A stretch of 64,000 nucleotides of DNA from Lysobacteraceae bacterium SCN 69-320 (lineage in GTDB: Bacteria > Pseudomonadota > Gammaproteobacteria > Xanthomonadales > Rhodanobacteraceae). Made by a program: the position numbers and the translations under genes. The DNA is taken from contig MEFP01000002.1 in NCBI GenBank assembly GCA_001725155.1, forward strand, positions 248,001 through 312,000, written 5' to 3'. The notes beneath the pieces are model-generated. The model ran no database searches, was not told the DNA's origin, and worked only from the letters and a program-made list of their open reading frames with translations. Shown in pieces: positions 8,692 to 18,070 of the stretch (position 1 is the stretch's first letter; each line of letters opens with the position of its first letter).

Positions 8692-10719
8692 ATGACCGAC
8701 CAGTTCCATCTGGTAGCGCCTTACCAGCCTTCCGGCGATCAGCCCGGCGCGATCGCGCGCCTCGTCGACGGCTTCGGGGCCGGTCTGGCGCACCAGACCC
8801 TGCTCGGCGTCACCGGCTCCGGCAAGACCTACACGATCGCCAACGTGGTCCAGCAGATCCAGAAGCCGACCCTGGTGCTGGCTCCGAACAAGACCCTGGC
8901 GGCGCAGCTCTACGGCGAATTCAAGGAGTTCTTCCCGCACAACGCGGTTGAGTATTTCGTCAGCTACTACGACTACTACCAGCCCGAGGCCTACGTTCCG
9001 TCGAGTGACACTTACATCGAGAAGGATTCGTCGATCAACGATCACATCGAGCAGATGCGCCTGTCGGCGACCAAGGCGCTGCTGTCACGGCGCGACGCAC
9101 TGATCGTCGCGACGGTGTCGGCGATCTACGGTCTCGGCGATCCGGACCAGTACCTCAAGATGCGCATGCACCTGATGCGCGGCGAGCACACCGACCAGCG
9201 CGAGCTGATACGTCATCTGACCGAGCTGCAGTACACGCGCGGCGACTACGAGCTCAAGCGCGGCACCTATCGCGTGCGCGGCGAAGTGATCGACGTGTTC
9301 CCGGCGGAAAGCGAGATGGAGGCGCTGCGTATCGAGCTGTTCGACGGCGACATCGAGAACCTGTCGATATTCGATCCGCTGACCGGCGCCGTGCTGCGCA
9401 AGGTGCCGCGCTTCACGGTCTACCCCAAGACCCACTACGCGACGACGCGCGAGAGCGTGCTGCATGCGGTCGAGACGATCAAGGACGAACTGCGCGAGCG
9501 CCTGGACCAGCTGCACAAGGCCAACAAGCTGCTGGAGGCCCAGCGTCTGCAGCAGCGCACGCAGTTCGATCTCGAAATGCTGGTGGAGATCGGCTACTGC
9601 CAGGGCATCGAGAACTACTCACGCCATCTGACGCGCAGCCTGCCGGGTGATCCGCCGCCGACCCTGTTCGACTATCTGCCGGCCGACGCCTTGCTCGTCG
9701 TCGACGAATCGCACGTGACCGTGCCGCAGCTCGGTGGCATGTACAAGGGCGACCGCTCGCGCAAGGAGACGCTCGTCGAATATGGCTTCCGCCTGCCGTC
9801 GGCGCTGGACAACCGACCGCTGCGCTTCGAGGAATGGGAAGCGCGCGCGCCACGCTCGATCTTCGTCTCGGCGACGCCGGCCGCTTACGAGCTGGAGAAA
9901 TCGCAGGGCAGCGTGGTCGAGCTGCTCGTGCGTCCGACCGGTCTGATCGACCCCGAGGTCGAGGTGCGTCCGGTATCCACCCAGGTCGACGACCTGCTCG
10001 GCGAGGCGCGCGAGCGCATCGCGATCGGCGACCGCGTGCTCGTGACCACGCTGACCAAGCGCATGGCCGAGAATCTGACCGAATACCTCGCCGACAACGG
10101 CATTCGCGTGCGTTATCTGCATTCGGACATCGAGACGGTCGAGCGCGTCGAAATCATCCGCGACCTGCGCCTGGGCGTGTTCGACGTGCTCGTCGGCATC
10201 AACCTGCTGCGCGAAGGCCTGGACATGCCCGAGGTCTCGCTCGTCGCGATCCTCGACGCGGACAAGGAGGGCTTCCTGCGCTCGGAGCGCTCGCTCGTGC
10301 AGACCATCGGTCGCGCCGCGCGCCACCTGCGCGGCAAGGCAATTCTCTACGCCGACAGGATCACCGATTCCATGCGCGCAGCCATTGACGAGACCGACCG
10401 CCGCCGCAACAAGCAGATCGCCTACAACCTCGAACACGGCATCACGCCGCGCTCGGTCGTGCGCAAGATCTCCGACATCCTCGAAGGCGCGCGTGCGGAA
10501 GCAGCCAACGACAAGGGCAGGGGCGGCCGCGGCAAAGCCGAGCGCAAGGTCGCCGAGCCGGCGGCCGATTACTCGACTTTGTCGCCCGAGCAGATCGCCT
10601 CGCGCATCAAGAAGCTCGAGGCGCAGATGTACAAGCATGCGCAGGATCTCGAGTTCGAGCAGGCGGCGAAGGTCCGCGACGAGATCCACAAGCTGCGCAC
10701 CGATGGGTTGATCGGCTGA
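8692..10719 (+). CDS. uvrB: Excinuclease ABC subunit B
   Basis: DNA-damage-verification helicase of nucleotide excision repair, acting with UvrA and UvrC. 675 aa, as in E. coli (673). Walker A GVTGSGKT lies at residues 39-46, the damage-probing beta-hairpin region follows ([20 protein letters not shown]), then the DESH helicase box, helicase motifs V/VI ([35 protein letters not shown]), and a C-terminal UVR domain (about 630-670) that contacts UvrC. The ATG at 8692 follows GGAG by 6 nt and gives the family N-terminus ([19 protein letters not shown]). The frame is open about 215 codons further upstream but that part is not homologous. Confidence 0.97.
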   Translation: MTDQFHLVAPYQPSGDQPGAIARLVDGFGAGLAHQTLLGVTGSGKTYTIANVVQQIQKPTLVLAPNKTLAAQLYGEFKEFFPHNAVEYFVSYYDYYQPEAYVPSSDTYIEKDSSINDHIEQMRLSATKALLSRRDALIVATVSAIYGLGDPDQYLKMRMHLMRGEHTDQRELIRHLTELQYTRGDYELKRGTYRVRGEVIDVFPAESEMEALRIELFDGDIENLSIFDPLTGAVLRKVPRFTVYPKTHYATTRESVLHAVETIKDELRERLDQLHKANKLLEAQRLQQRTQFDLEMLVEIGYCQGIENYSRHLTRSLPGDPPPTLFDYLPADALLVVDESHVTVPQLGGMYKGDRSRKETLVEYGFRLPSALDNRPLRFEEWEARAPRSIFVSATPAAYELEKSQGSVVELLVRPTGLIDPEVEVRPVSTQVDDLLGEARERIAIGDRVLVTTLTKRMAENLTEYLADNGIRVRYLHSDIETVERVEIIRDLRLGVFDVLVGINLLREGLDMPEVSLVAILDADKEGFLRSERSLVQTIGRAARHLRGKAILYADRITDSMRAAIDETDRRRNKQIAYNLEHGITPRSVVRKISDILEGARAEAANDKGRGGRGKAERKVAEPAADYSTLSPEQIASRIKKLEAQMYKHAQDLEFEQAAKVRDEIHKLRTDGLIG

Positions 10720-10999
10720 CGGCCGGCGCCGTCGTCGCGGCGGCGTGTGCAGCGATTGCCGCCGGCGCCCTGCGGCGCTCTCGTGGCTACGTTGTCCCGC
10801 TGCCGCCGGGCAGCGATGCCGAAGTGTTGCGGCTCGCCGTGGTCGCGGCATTCCGGTCGGGCTGCCGATGCAGAGGGCAGGCGACACCGTCGATGCGCAA
10901 CGCCGGATTCCGATGGCGAGGCGCTGCTCGCATCGGCGCAGGGCGCTGTCTTCCGCATGTCGTCGCCGAGGCGCATGGCTGCGATCGTGCGCAGCGCGC

Positions 11000-11036
11000 A
11001 AAACAGAACGGCGCGAGTCCTGGGGACTCGCGCCGT
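11000..11036 (-). terminator. Intrinsic terminator of tRNA-Val
   Basis: A perfect 13-bp stem (11008-11020 with 11024-11036) with a 3-nt loop; on the minus strand it is followed by TCTGTTTTG. It lies 10 nt beyond the tRNA 3' end. Confidence 0.8.
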
Positions 11037-11045
11037 CTGTGGAAC

Positions 11046-11120
11046 TGGTGGGCGCGACAGGGATCGAACCTGTGACCCCTACCATGTCAAGGTAGTGCTC
11101 TACCGCTGAGCTACGCGCCC
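11046..11120 (-). tRNA. tRNA-Val (GAC)
   Basis: 75-nt cloverleaf on the minus strand with encoded CCA: acceptor GGGCGCG/CGCGCCC, D-arm GCTCAGCGGTAGAGC, anticodon loop CTTGACA (anticodon GAC), T-loop TTCGATC. Confidence 0.97.
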
Positions 11121-11135
11121 GGTGAAGGGGCGCGA

Positions 11136-11164
11136 AATATAGCGAACTCGTTGCAGCAGTACAA
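11136..11164 (-). promoter_or_regulatory. Sigma70 promoter of tRNA-Val
   Basis: On the minus strand: TTGTAC (11164-11159), 17-bp spacer, TATATT (11141-11136), then a GC-rich discriminator; the tRNA starts 15 nt later. Confidence 0.7.
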
Positions 11165-11391
11165 CCCCTTTCGCGTTGTTGCCGCCGGGCGACAACTGTG
11201 TCGCCACAGTCGCAGCTGATCGGCAGCTGCGGTGTGGCTAGAGTAGGCGCGAATCGCGGCGCCCGCCTCGTGCGGCGCTGCGGCTTCAAGCGGTCGAAGG
11301 GCGGCCGGCGCCGGATTGTCCCGCCGTCGCCGCCACGTTTTCGTCACGTTCCGGGCACCACTGTGCTGCCGGGGCCATCAAGGAGGTCGTC

Positions 11392-11943
11392 ATGAGCCAG
11401 TACCGCATCGCCGTGATCGTGGGAAGCCTGCGCAAGGAATCGTTCAACAAGAAGCTCGCGCATGCGCTGATCCGCCTGGCGCCGCCGGAGTTCCATTTCG
11501 AGTTCTCGCGCATCGACGATCTGCCGCTGTACGACCAGGACGACGACGCGAACCAGGCCGACAGCGTCAAGCGACTCAAGCAGGAAATCGCCTCGGCGCA
11601 GGGCGTGCTGTTCGTCACTCCCGAATACAACCGCTCCATGCCCGGCGTGCTCAAGAATGCGCTGGACCAGGCCTCGCGGCCCTACGGCACCAGCGCCTGG
11701 AACGGCAAGCCGGCCGGGGTCATCGGCATCTCCATCGGGGCGATCGGCACAGCGCTGGCGCAGCAGCATCTGCGCAACGTGCTGGCCTATCTCAACATGC
11801 CGACCCTCGGCCAGCCCGAGGCCTTCCTCCAGGCCAAGGAAGGTTTCTTCGATGCCGACGGCAACATCGGCGGCAGCAGTCGCGACTTCCTGCAGGGCTG
11901 GATGGACCGATACGTGGCCTGGGTCAAGCAGCACGCCGGTTGA
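11392..11943 (+). CDS. NAD(P)H-dependent FMN reductase (ChrR/azoreductase-like flavodoxin fold)
   Basis: Cytoplasmic flavoprotein of the NADPH-dependent FMN reductase family, reducing flavin, quinones, chromate or azo compounds with NAD(P)H. 183 aa, the usual size. The FMN phosphate loop GSLRKESFNKK lies at residues 11-21, the flavin-contacting TPEYNRSMPGVLKNALD at about 76-92, and a conserved GISIGAIGT segment at about 113. Start ATG 11392 has a strong AAGGAGG 6 nt upstream. It appears to be a single-gene unit. The physiological acceptor cannot be told from sequence. Confidence 0.88.
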   Translation: MSQYRIAVIVGSLRKESFNKKLAHALIRLAPPEFHFEFSRIDDLPLYDQDDDANQADSVKRLKQEIASAQGVLFVTPEYNRSMPGVLKNALDQASRPYGTSAWNGKPAGVIGISIGAIGTALAQQHLRNVLAYLNMPTLGQPEAFLQAKEGFFDADGNIGGSSRDFLQGWMDRYVAWVKQHAG

Positions 11944-12380
11944 TTCGGCCGTCCGGCTATGCGGCTGCGTCGGCGGCATTGTCGCGACAGTCTGCGCGCG
12001 TGTCCCGCCCGGATACGTCCTTGCCGCTCTGATTATCCCGGCGGACCTCGTGTCCGGCAGACGGGTGCGCGCCGCTGTTGCGTCCGGCTGCGTGCGTTGC
12101 GGCAGCTCCTGACGCAGCGCCGGTCGCCGGCAGTTCGCTGAGCGACCCGGCTACGTTCTGGCAACTGGCCGTCCGTCGCTGTGGCGGCGTGGTTTGCGCA
12201 AGGGAGTAACTGAACGGTTTGTCGCTGCAGAACCACGTCCTGCCGCGAGTGCAATGCTGGACTGCCGTTCTAATTCTAAGGGCCTAGTTAAATTGCTCCT
12301 TAAGGCTGATGTCAGAACGGCTGGCGCCCCGGCACTCTCTGGCCTTTGGTCGTAACGACGATCTGACTGGGGAGTCCTGC
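11944..12380. other. Upstream region of the TonB receptor
   Basis: About 440 bases with no gene. A short AT-richer patch (12268-12305, containing CTAATTCTAAG and CCTTAAGG) probably holds the promoter for the following receptor. I looked for a cobalamin riboswitch and saw none. Confidence 0.4.
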
Positions 12381-14513
12381 ATGCGTCATTCCGCTCTGCT
12401 GAGCGCCATCCTGTTTGCGCTGGCCACGCCGGTGCTGGCCGAAACGGCCGTAGAGACCGCCACCGCACCATTGAACGAGGCCGCGACCACGGCGGATGCC
12501 GAGGCTGCCGAGACCGGCGCCGGCCGCGGCGAACAGCCGCTGGAGCAGATCCAGATCACCGCGACGCGCGCGGCGAAGTCGAACTTCGATGTTTCCTCTG
12601 CCGTGACCGTCGTCGGCCAGGACGAAGTGCGCGAGAAGACCGCGCTGACCGTGGCCGACTATCTGCGCGGCCAGCCGGGCGCTTTCATCCAGTCCACCAC
12701 GCCGGGCCAGGCCGTGCCGATCATCCGCGGCCTCAAGGGTTCGGAAGTGCTGCACATGGTCGACGGCTTCCGCATGAACACGGCGTTCTTCCGCAATTCG
12801 CCGAACCAGTATTTCGCGCTGGCCGACACGCAGAACGTCGATCGCATCGAGCTCGTGCGCGGCGCCCAGTCCAGCCTCTACGGTTCCGATGCGATGGGCG
12901 GCGTGGTGCAGATCCTCACGCCGGAAGAGCGTTTCAACGGTGACTCCTGGGACGGCCGCGGTCGCTTCCGCGCGCAGTATTCCAGCGGCGACCTGTCGCG
13001 TCTGGGCCGCATCGCCGGCGCGGCCGGCAAGGACGGCGTGTCGATCGCCGGTGGCGTGACCGTGCAGGACGTCGGTCTGCGCGAACTCGGCGGCGACGGC
13101 GGCCGGCTGCCGTATACCGATTTCAGCTCCTGGGCCGCGGACACCAAGCTGCTCTGGAGCCCGACGGCCGGCCACGAGCTCATGCTGTCGGCGGCGTATC
13201 TGAAGCAACCCAAGACCGCGCGCGTCGACGAGCTCATGACGAGCTTCCACCAGACGCGGCCGAATTCCGCCGAGTTCTATTTCCAGCCGCAGGACCGCCT
13301 GTTCGTGCAGGCGCGCTATGTCATCGAGCAGGACGGCAGCTGGTTCGACCGCGCCGAGTTCCACGCCGGCTACCAGAAGATCAACGACGACCGCCGCACG
13401 CGCGAGTTCGGTACGGTGAACCGCGAGCTCGAGGAAAACTCCAGCCGCCTGCGCGGCTTCACGGCGACCTTCAACAAGGAAGTCGGCAGCCACGCGCTGG
13501 TCTATGGCGCCGAGGCCTACTACGACACGATCTCGAGCTTTCGCCAACGCCTGAACCTCAATACCAACGCGATCACCGCGCGGCCGCCGCGTTTCCCGGA
13601 CGGCTCCACCATGGACAGCTACGCGGTATTCCTCAACGACAGCATCACACTGGCACCGCAGTGGCAGCTCGATCTGGGTGGGCGCTATTCGAGCTTCGAC
13701 ATCGAACTGACGCCGAACACCCAGGGCGTCGGCGTGAAACTCAGTCCCGACGACTTCACCGGCAATGCCGGCCTGACGTTCAAGGCCACCGATACCGTTC
13801 ACGTGGTCGGCAACGTCGGTCGCGGCTTCCGCGCGCCGAACATCTTCGACCTCGGCGTGTTCGGCAGCCGGCCGAGCAACCGCTGGGCCGTGCCGAACAC
13901 CGATCTGAAGCCCGAAACCGTCATCACTTACGATCTCGGCCTGAAATGGGACCATCCGCGCTGGCAGGCCGAAGCCTTCGTCTGGAAGTCCGACTACAAG
14001 GACAAGATCACGACGATAGAAACCGGCGAACTGACCTCCGCCGGCGCGATCATCGTGACGAATGCCAACGTGACCCAGCTCGATCTGTGGGGCGTGGAAG
14101 CCGGTGGCCGCTGGTATTTCAGCGAGAACAGCCAGTTCTACGGCACCCTGAACTACACGCGCGGCGACGAGAGCTATGCGGGCGACAGCTACGATGCCGA
14201 CCGCGTTCCGCCGCTCAACGGCCGGCTCGGTCTGCTGCATTACTTCACGCCGAATCTGAGTCTCGACGTCAATGCGCTGTACGCGGCGCGCCAGGACCGG
14301 CTGAGTCCGCGTGACCTGACCGATCCGCGCGTCAACCCCGACGGCACGGCCGGCTGGAATACCTGGAATACGCGCCTCGCCTGGGAGTTCGCGCCCGATG
14401 CGAAGCTGACCCTTCTGCTCGACAATCTGGCCGATCGTCGCTACCGCGAACACGGTTCCGGTGCCGACGAGATGGGGCGTAATGCGAGCGTGATCTTCGA
14501 CTGGACGTTCTGA
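12381..14513 (+). CDS. TonB-dependent receptor (BtuB/CirA/FepA-like)
   Basis: 710-aa outer-membrane transporter. Signal peptide RHSALLSAILFALATPVLA before ETA, a TonB box-like EQIQITATR near residue 55, then a plug domain with the classical sequence (TVADYLRGQPGAFIQS, VPIIRGLKGSEVLHMVDGFR, RIELVRGAQSSLYGSDAMGG), and a 22-strand-type barrel ending in an aromatic residue (SVIFDWTF). ATG at 12381 has GGGGAG 6 nt upstream; the frame is open 24 codons earlier without signal-peptide character. It is convergent with an enterobactin-esterase-like hydrolase, which would fit ferric-siderophore import, but the receptor itself could equally take vitamin B12 or haem. Confidence 0.9.
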   Translation: MRHSALLSAILFALATPVLAETAVETATAPLNEAATTADAEAAETGAGRGEQPLEQIQITATRAAKSNFDVSSAVTVVGQDEVREKTALTVADYLRGQPGAFIQSTTPGQAVPIIRGLKGSEVLHMVDGFRMNTAFFRNSPNQYFALADTQNVDRIELVRGAQSSLYGSDAMGGVVQILTPEERFNGDSWDGRGRFRAQYSSGDLSRLGRIAGAAGKDGVSIAGGVTVQDVGLRELGGDGGRLPYTDFSSWAADTKLLWSPTAGHELMLSAAYLKQPKTARVDELMTSFHQTRPNSAEFYFQPQDRLFVQARYVIEQDGSWFDRAEFHAGYQKINDDRRTREFGTVNRELEENSSRLRGFTATFNKEVGSHALVYGAEAYYDTISSFRQRLNLNTNAITARPPRFPDGSTMDSYAVFLNDSITLAPQWQLDLGGRYSSFDIELTPNTQGVGVKLSPDDFTGNAGLTFKATDTVHVVGNVGRGFRAPNIFDLGVFGSRPSNRWAVPNTDLKPETVITYDLGLKWDHPRWQAEAFVWKSDYKDKITTIETGELTSAGAIIVTNANVTQLDLWGVEAGGRWYFSENSQFYGTLNYTRGDESYAGDSYDADRVPPLNGRLGLLHYFTPNLSLDVNALYAARQDRLSPRDLTDPRVNPDGTAGWNTWNTRLAWEFAPDAKLTLLLDNLADRRYREHGSGADEMGRNASVIFDWTF

Positions 14514-14518
14514 GATCA

Positions 14519-14555
14519 GGCGCCGTCCGCCACTCCGTGGCTGACGGCGCCGTTT
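14519..14555 (+). terminator. Hairpin after TonB receptor, probable terminator
   Basis: 9-bp stem (14519-14527 with 14543-14551) enclosing a smaller CCA/TGG stem, followed by only GTTTC. The tail is weak, so efficiency is uncertain. Confidence 0.45.
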
Positions 14556-14590
14556 CGCGGCGGCCGGCATTGCGCCGGCTACGAACTTGC

Positions 14591-14622
14591 AAAGGCGCCT
14601 GGATTACCTGGCGCCTTTCTTC
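14591..14622. terminator. Bidirectional hairpin between convergent genes
   Basis: AAAGGCGCC (14591-14599) pairs with GGCGCCTTT (14610-14618) and is followed by CTTCCTC on the plus strand and by TTT on the minus strand. It overlaps the last codons and stop of the esterase gene, so it may end both transcripts. Confidence 0.5.
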
Positions 14623-15767
14623 CTCGGGCCTTCCTTGATCCGCGCGGCCGTGTCTTTGTACGTGTTCTGCGACGGCAGCTGATATTCCGCGGCAAGCGCG
14701 ACGGCACGGTCGGCTTCGCGCGCTGCATCTTTCCACTTGTTGTTTTTGGCAAATGCTTCGGCCATGTCCAGGTGGGCATCGGCCGAGTTCGGATTCGCGT
14801 CGAGATTGTGCTGGAACAGCTTCAGCGCGTCCTTGGGCTTGGTGTCCAGCTGTGCATGGGCCACGCCGGACAGGGCTTCCTCGGTGATCGGCAGCGGCGT
14901 GCCTACGAGACGCGACACCTTGGAGAAATGCTCCTCGGCATTGGCCAGGCCCTTGGCGTAGTCCTCCGCCGGCAGGCGATAACCCTGATACAGGCCGCGC
15001 AACGCTTCGACCTGGGCCGGCAGCGGCACGCTGGCATGGCTTTCCTGTGGGAAGGCCGTCGCCTGCCAGCGCAGTCCCGGCGGGGCCTTGTTCTTGAACG
15101 TGTCGGCCAATGCTTCGAAATCGGCCAGCGCCGCGCCGCCGTCGCCGGCACGGGCGATATAGGCATAGCCCTTGACCGTGCTGTCGGCCTCGAAGGTCTT
15201 CTGCAGCGCGCGCTGGGCCAGTTTGTTGTCCCATTCCAGGTTCGGCGCGAGCGCGATGTAGGCCTGGAACAGCGCCGGCTCGGCGCTGAGGCTGTGCAGC
15301 ACGAACAGGCCGCCGAGCGAATGGCCCGACAGGATGCGGAAGCCGTTGCCGCGGTATTCCTGTTCGACGGCCGGAATCAGCTCGGAAGAAAGAAAGCGCT
15401 TGAACTTGTCCGCACCGCCGCCGCCGGCGACCGCTTCCCAGTTCGTCGGCGTGAAGTCACGCGTGCGCTGGTCGTTGCTGTCGATGCCGACGACGATCAT
15501 TTCGGGAATGTCGCCGGCGGCTGCCAAGGCCTCGACCGCGGTGGCCGTATGGCCGAAGCGGGTGCGGCCGTCGAGCAGGTACAACACCGGGTAGCGGCGG
15601 TTGGCGGCCCAGCGATAGCTGGCCGGCAGATAGATGCGGTACTGGCGATCCTCGGCCAGGGTCGGCGAATTGATCGTGTAGAGCTGGCCTATGGTGACCG
15701 GCTCGGCGGCATGCGCGCTGGCGCAGCCGAGCAGCAACAGGAACAGGGCAATCAGGGGGCGATGCAT
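14604..15767 (-). CDS. Exported alpha/beta-hydrolase, siderophore-esterase (Fes/IroE) or esterase D-like, with C-terminal TPR-like region
   Basis: 387 aa. The N-terminus is a signal peptide; LLGC at residues 12-15 could also be a lipobox, making it an outer-membrane lipoprotein. Residues about 25-270 form a putative-esterase alpha/beta hydrolase: YLPASYRWAANRRYPVLYLL, then the nucleophile elbow GHSLGG with Ser150, typical of the family containing Fes, IroE and esterase D. Residues about 290-370 are helical and resemble a TPR pair (DALKLFQHNLDANPNSADAH, AEAFAKNNKWKDAAREADRA). Start: AGGAG 8 nt upstream of the ATG. Convergence with a TonB receptor suggests a role in releasing iron from an imported siderophore, which is inference only. 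Confidence 0.8.
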   Translation of the reverse strand: MHRPLIALFLLLLGCASAHAAEPVTIGQLYTINSPTLAEDRQYRIYLPASYRWAANRRYPVLYLLDGRTRFGHTATAVEALAAAGDIPEMIVVGIDSNDQRTRDFTPTNWEAVAGGGGADKFKRFLSSELIPAVEQEYRGNGFRILSGHSLGGLFVLHSLSAEPALFQAYIALAPNLEWDNKLAQRALQKTFEADSTVKGYAYIARAGDGGAALADFEALADTFKNKAPPGLRWQATAFPQESHASVPLPAQVEALRGLYQGYRLPAEDYAKGLANAEEHFSKVSRLVGTPLPITEEALSGVAHAQLDTKPKDALKLFQHNLDANPNSADAHLDMAEAFAKNNKWKDAAREADRAVALAAEYQLPSQNTYKDTAARIKEGPRKKGAR

Positions 15768-15889
15768 CGACGGTTCTCCTCAGGGCGGGCGCAACGGTGC
15801 GAGCGGGCGCGTGGATCAAATTTGCCATGTTACATCCGACGCTCCGCACGCTTGTGCGGCGGCGGTCGCGGTCTCCTGCGACGGCGACG

Positions 15890-15917
15890 TTGACAGCGGC
15901 GGTTGCGGTGCTCTAGT
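15890..15917 (+). promoter_or_regulatory. Sigma70 promoter of the thrS operon leader
   Basis: Consensus -35 TTGACA (15890-15895), 16-bp spacer, TCTAGT (15912-15917). Transcription would begin near 15924, giving a leader of about 200 nt before thrS that contains a 9-codon reading frame and an intrinsic terminator. Confidence 0.6.
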
Positions 15918-15993
15918 TTTCGCGCGTCTGCGTCGCCGTCGCGATGCACAGAGCCGAGGTGGCCCGCGCCAAAGCGCCGGTCGAGGGTGTGAC

Positions 15994-16023
15994 ATGAGCA
16001 CGCGAACTTTCTTCCGTTACTGA
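15994..16023 (+). CDS. Putative thrS-operon leader peptide MSTRTFFRY
   Basis: Nine codons, ATG to TGA, coding MSTRTFFRY: two Thr and two Phe codons in nine. GAGGG lies 6 nt before the ATG, a good Shine-Dalgarno. It is placed between a consensus promoter and an intrinsic terminator, 98 nt before thrS. That is the arrangement of amino-acid-responsive attenuators such as pheM before pheST in E. coli. The operon downstream encodes both threonyl- and phenylalanyl-tRNA synthetases, so the Thr and Phe codons make sense as sensors. Function is inferred from arrangement and composition, not from homology. Confidence 0.5.
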   Translation: MSTRTFFRY

Positions 16024-16050
16024 AATTCCCGCGCAGGGCTCACCCGCACA

Positions 16051-16072
16051 AGGGCGCTCGGCGCCCTTTTTT
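16051..16072 (+). terminator. Intrinsic terminator / attenuator upstream of thrS
   Basis: AGGGCGC (16051-16057), loop TCG, GCGCCCT (16061-16067), six T residues (16067-16072). It lies 27 nt after the leader-peptide stop and 48 nt before thrS. An upstream AGGGC (16035-16039) could pair with GCCCT (16063-16067) as a competing structure. Confidence 0.75.
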
Positions 16073-16120
16073 GTTGGCCGCAATTCCGCAGCGCGGATGC
16101 GGCAATCCGAGGCACACCCC

Positions 16121-18025
16121 ATGATTCAGATCACGCTACCCGACGGCAGCCAGCGCGCATTCGAGCACCCGGTCTCGGTGCTCGAGGTGGCTCAGTCCAT
16201 CGGCCCCGGCCTGGCCAAGTCTGCCCTGGCCGGCAAGGTCGACGGCAAGCTCGTCGATACGAGCTATCGCATCGAGGCCGACGCCGGCCTCGAAATCGTC
16301 ACGGAAAAACATCCGGACGCGCTCGAAGTCATCCGCCACTCCACGGCGCATCTGCTCGCCCAGGCGACGCAGCGCCTGTTCCCCGACACGCAGGTCACGA
16401 TAGGTCCCGTCATCGACAACGGGTTCTATTACGACTTCGCGCGCAAGACGCCGTTCACGCCCGAAGACCTCGACCGGATCGAGGCCGAAATGAAGAAGAT
16501 CGCGGCCGAAGGCCTGCCGGTCGAGCGTTCGCTGATGGGGCGCGACGCGGCGGTCGAGTTCTTCAGGAGCAAGGGCGAGCAGTACAAGGCCGAGATCATC
16601 GCGTCGATCCCGGCCAATGAAGATCTGTCGCTGTACGCGCAGGGCGATTTCATCGACCTGTGCCGCGGCCCGCACGTGCCGAACACGAACCGGCTCAAGT
16701 CGTTCAAGCTCATGAAGGTCGCCGGTGCGTATTGGCGCGGCGACGCCAAGAACGAGATGCTGCAGCGTGTCTACGGCACGGCCTGGCTCAACGACAAGGA
16801 CCTCAAGGCCTATCTGGTCCAGCTCGAGGAGGCCGAGAAGCGCGACCATCGCAAGATCGGCAAGGCGCTGGATCTGTTCCACGTACAGGAAGAGGGGCCG
16901 GGCCTGGTGTTCTGGCATCCGAAGGGCTGGGCGCTGTGGCAGATCGTCGAGCAGTACATGCGCCGCGTCTACCGCCGCTCGGGCTATCAGGAAGTGCGTT
17001 GTCCGCAGGTGCTCGACGTGTCGCTGTGGCAGAAGTCGGGCCACTGGGACAACTACAAGGAGAACATGTTCTTCACGGAGTCGGAGAAGCGCACGTATGC
17101 GCTGAAGCCGATGAACTGTCCGGGCCACATCCAGATCTTCAACCACGGCCTGCACAGTTACCGCGATCTGCCGATTCGCTACGGCGAGTTCGGCGCCTGC
17201 CACCGCAACGAACCCTCGGGCGCGCTGCACGGCATTCTGCGCGTGCGCGGCTTCACGCAGGACGACGGTCATATCTTCTGCACGGAAGACCAGGTCGAGT
17301 CGGAAGTGACGGCCTTTCACCGCCAGGCGCTGCAGGTCTATGCGGACTACGGTTTCTCCGAGATCCAGATCAAGATCGCGCTGCGGCCGGAATCGCGCCT
17401 CGGCGACGATGCGACCTGGGACAAGGCCGAAGATGCGCTGCGTTCCGCCTTGCGCGCCTGCGGCGTCGACTGGCAGGAGTTGCCGGGCGAGGGCGCGTTC
17501 TACGGCCCGAAGATCGAGTACCACCTGAAGGACGCGATCGGCCGCACCTGGCAGCTCGGCACGATGCAGGTCGACTTCATGATGCCCGGCCGCCTCGGTG
17601 CCGAGTACGTGGACGAGCACAGCTCGCGCCGCCATCCGGTCATGCTGCACCGGGCCATCGTCGGCTCGATGGAGCGCTTCATCGGCATCCTGATCGAGCA
17701 CCATGCGGGCAATTTCCCGTCCGGACTGGCGCCGGTCCAGGCGGTCGTCATGAACATCACCGACGCCCAGGCCGATGCGGTGGCCGAGGCCGTGCAAACC
17801 CTTGTCGCGCAAGGTTTCCGAGTAGAGGCGGATTTGCGCAACGAGAAGATCGGCTATAAAATCCGCGAGCACACGCTGCAGAAGGTTCCGTATCTCCTCG
17901 TGATCGGTGATCGCGAAAAGGAGAACGGGGCTGTTTCCGTGCGTGTTCGGTCCGGCGAGGATCTGGGTTCCATGACCGTGGCTCAGTTCGCCGAACGCCT
18001 GAAGGCCGAGCAGATCGGAACTTAA
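16121..18025 (+). CDS. thrS: Threonyl-tRNA synthetase
   Basis: Class II synthetase charging tRNA-Thr in the cytoplasm. 634 aa (E. coli 642). N-terminal TGS domain (residues 1-60, starting [10 protein letters not shown]), editing domain with HSTAHLLAQ (HxxxH zinc/editing motif), catalytic core with class II motifs (motif 2 region [20 protein letters not shown]; motif 3 [16 protein letters not shown]), and an anticodon-binding C-terminus. ATG 16121 is chosen over one at 16097: it has GAGG 8 nt upstream and gives the family N-terminus. First gene of the thrS-infC-rpmI-rplT-pheST-ihfA operon, preceded by a likely attenuator. Confidence 0.97.
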   Translation: MIQITLPDGSQRAFEHPVSVLEVAQSIGPGLAKSALAGKVDGKLVDTSYRIEADAGLEIVTEKHPDALEVIRHSTAHLLAQATQRLFPDTQVTIGPVIDNGFYYDFARKTPFTPEDLDRIEAEMKKIAAEGLPVERSLMGRDAAVEFFRSKGEQYKAEIIASIPANEDLSLYAQGDFIDLCRGPHVPNTNRLKSFKLMKVAGAYWRGDAKNEMLQRVYGTAWLNDKDLKAYLVQLEEAEKRDHRKIGKALDLFHVQEEGPGLVFWHPKGWALWQIVEQYMRRVYRRSGYQEVRCPQVLDVSLWQKSGHWDNYKENMFFTESEKRTYALKPMNCPGHIQIFNHGLHSYRDLPIRYGEFGACHRNEPSGALHGILRVRGFTQDDGHIFCTEDQVESEVTAFHRQALQVYADYGFSEIQIKIALRPESRLGDDATWDKAEDALRSALRACGVDWQELPGEGAFYGPKIEYHLKDAIGRTWQLGTMQVDFMMPGRLGAEYVDEHSSRRHPVMLHRAIVGSMERFIGILIEHHAGNFPSGLAPVQAVVMNITDAQADAVAEAVQTLVAQGFRVEADLRNEKIGYKIREHTLQKVPYLLVIGDREKENGAVSVRVRSGEDLGSMTVAQFAERLKAEQIGT

Positions 18026-18070
18026 GTTGCTGATTGCTCGATAATTTTAGTTTTCTGGGAGGACGCGCAT

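Noticed and set aside
11944-12380. Cobalamin riboswitch before the BtuB-like receptor
   Set aside because: No B12-box or the associated conserved stems could be found.
12312-14570. Long minus-strand frame opposite the TonB receptor
   Set aside because: Antisense shadow of a strongly supported receptor; no start context.
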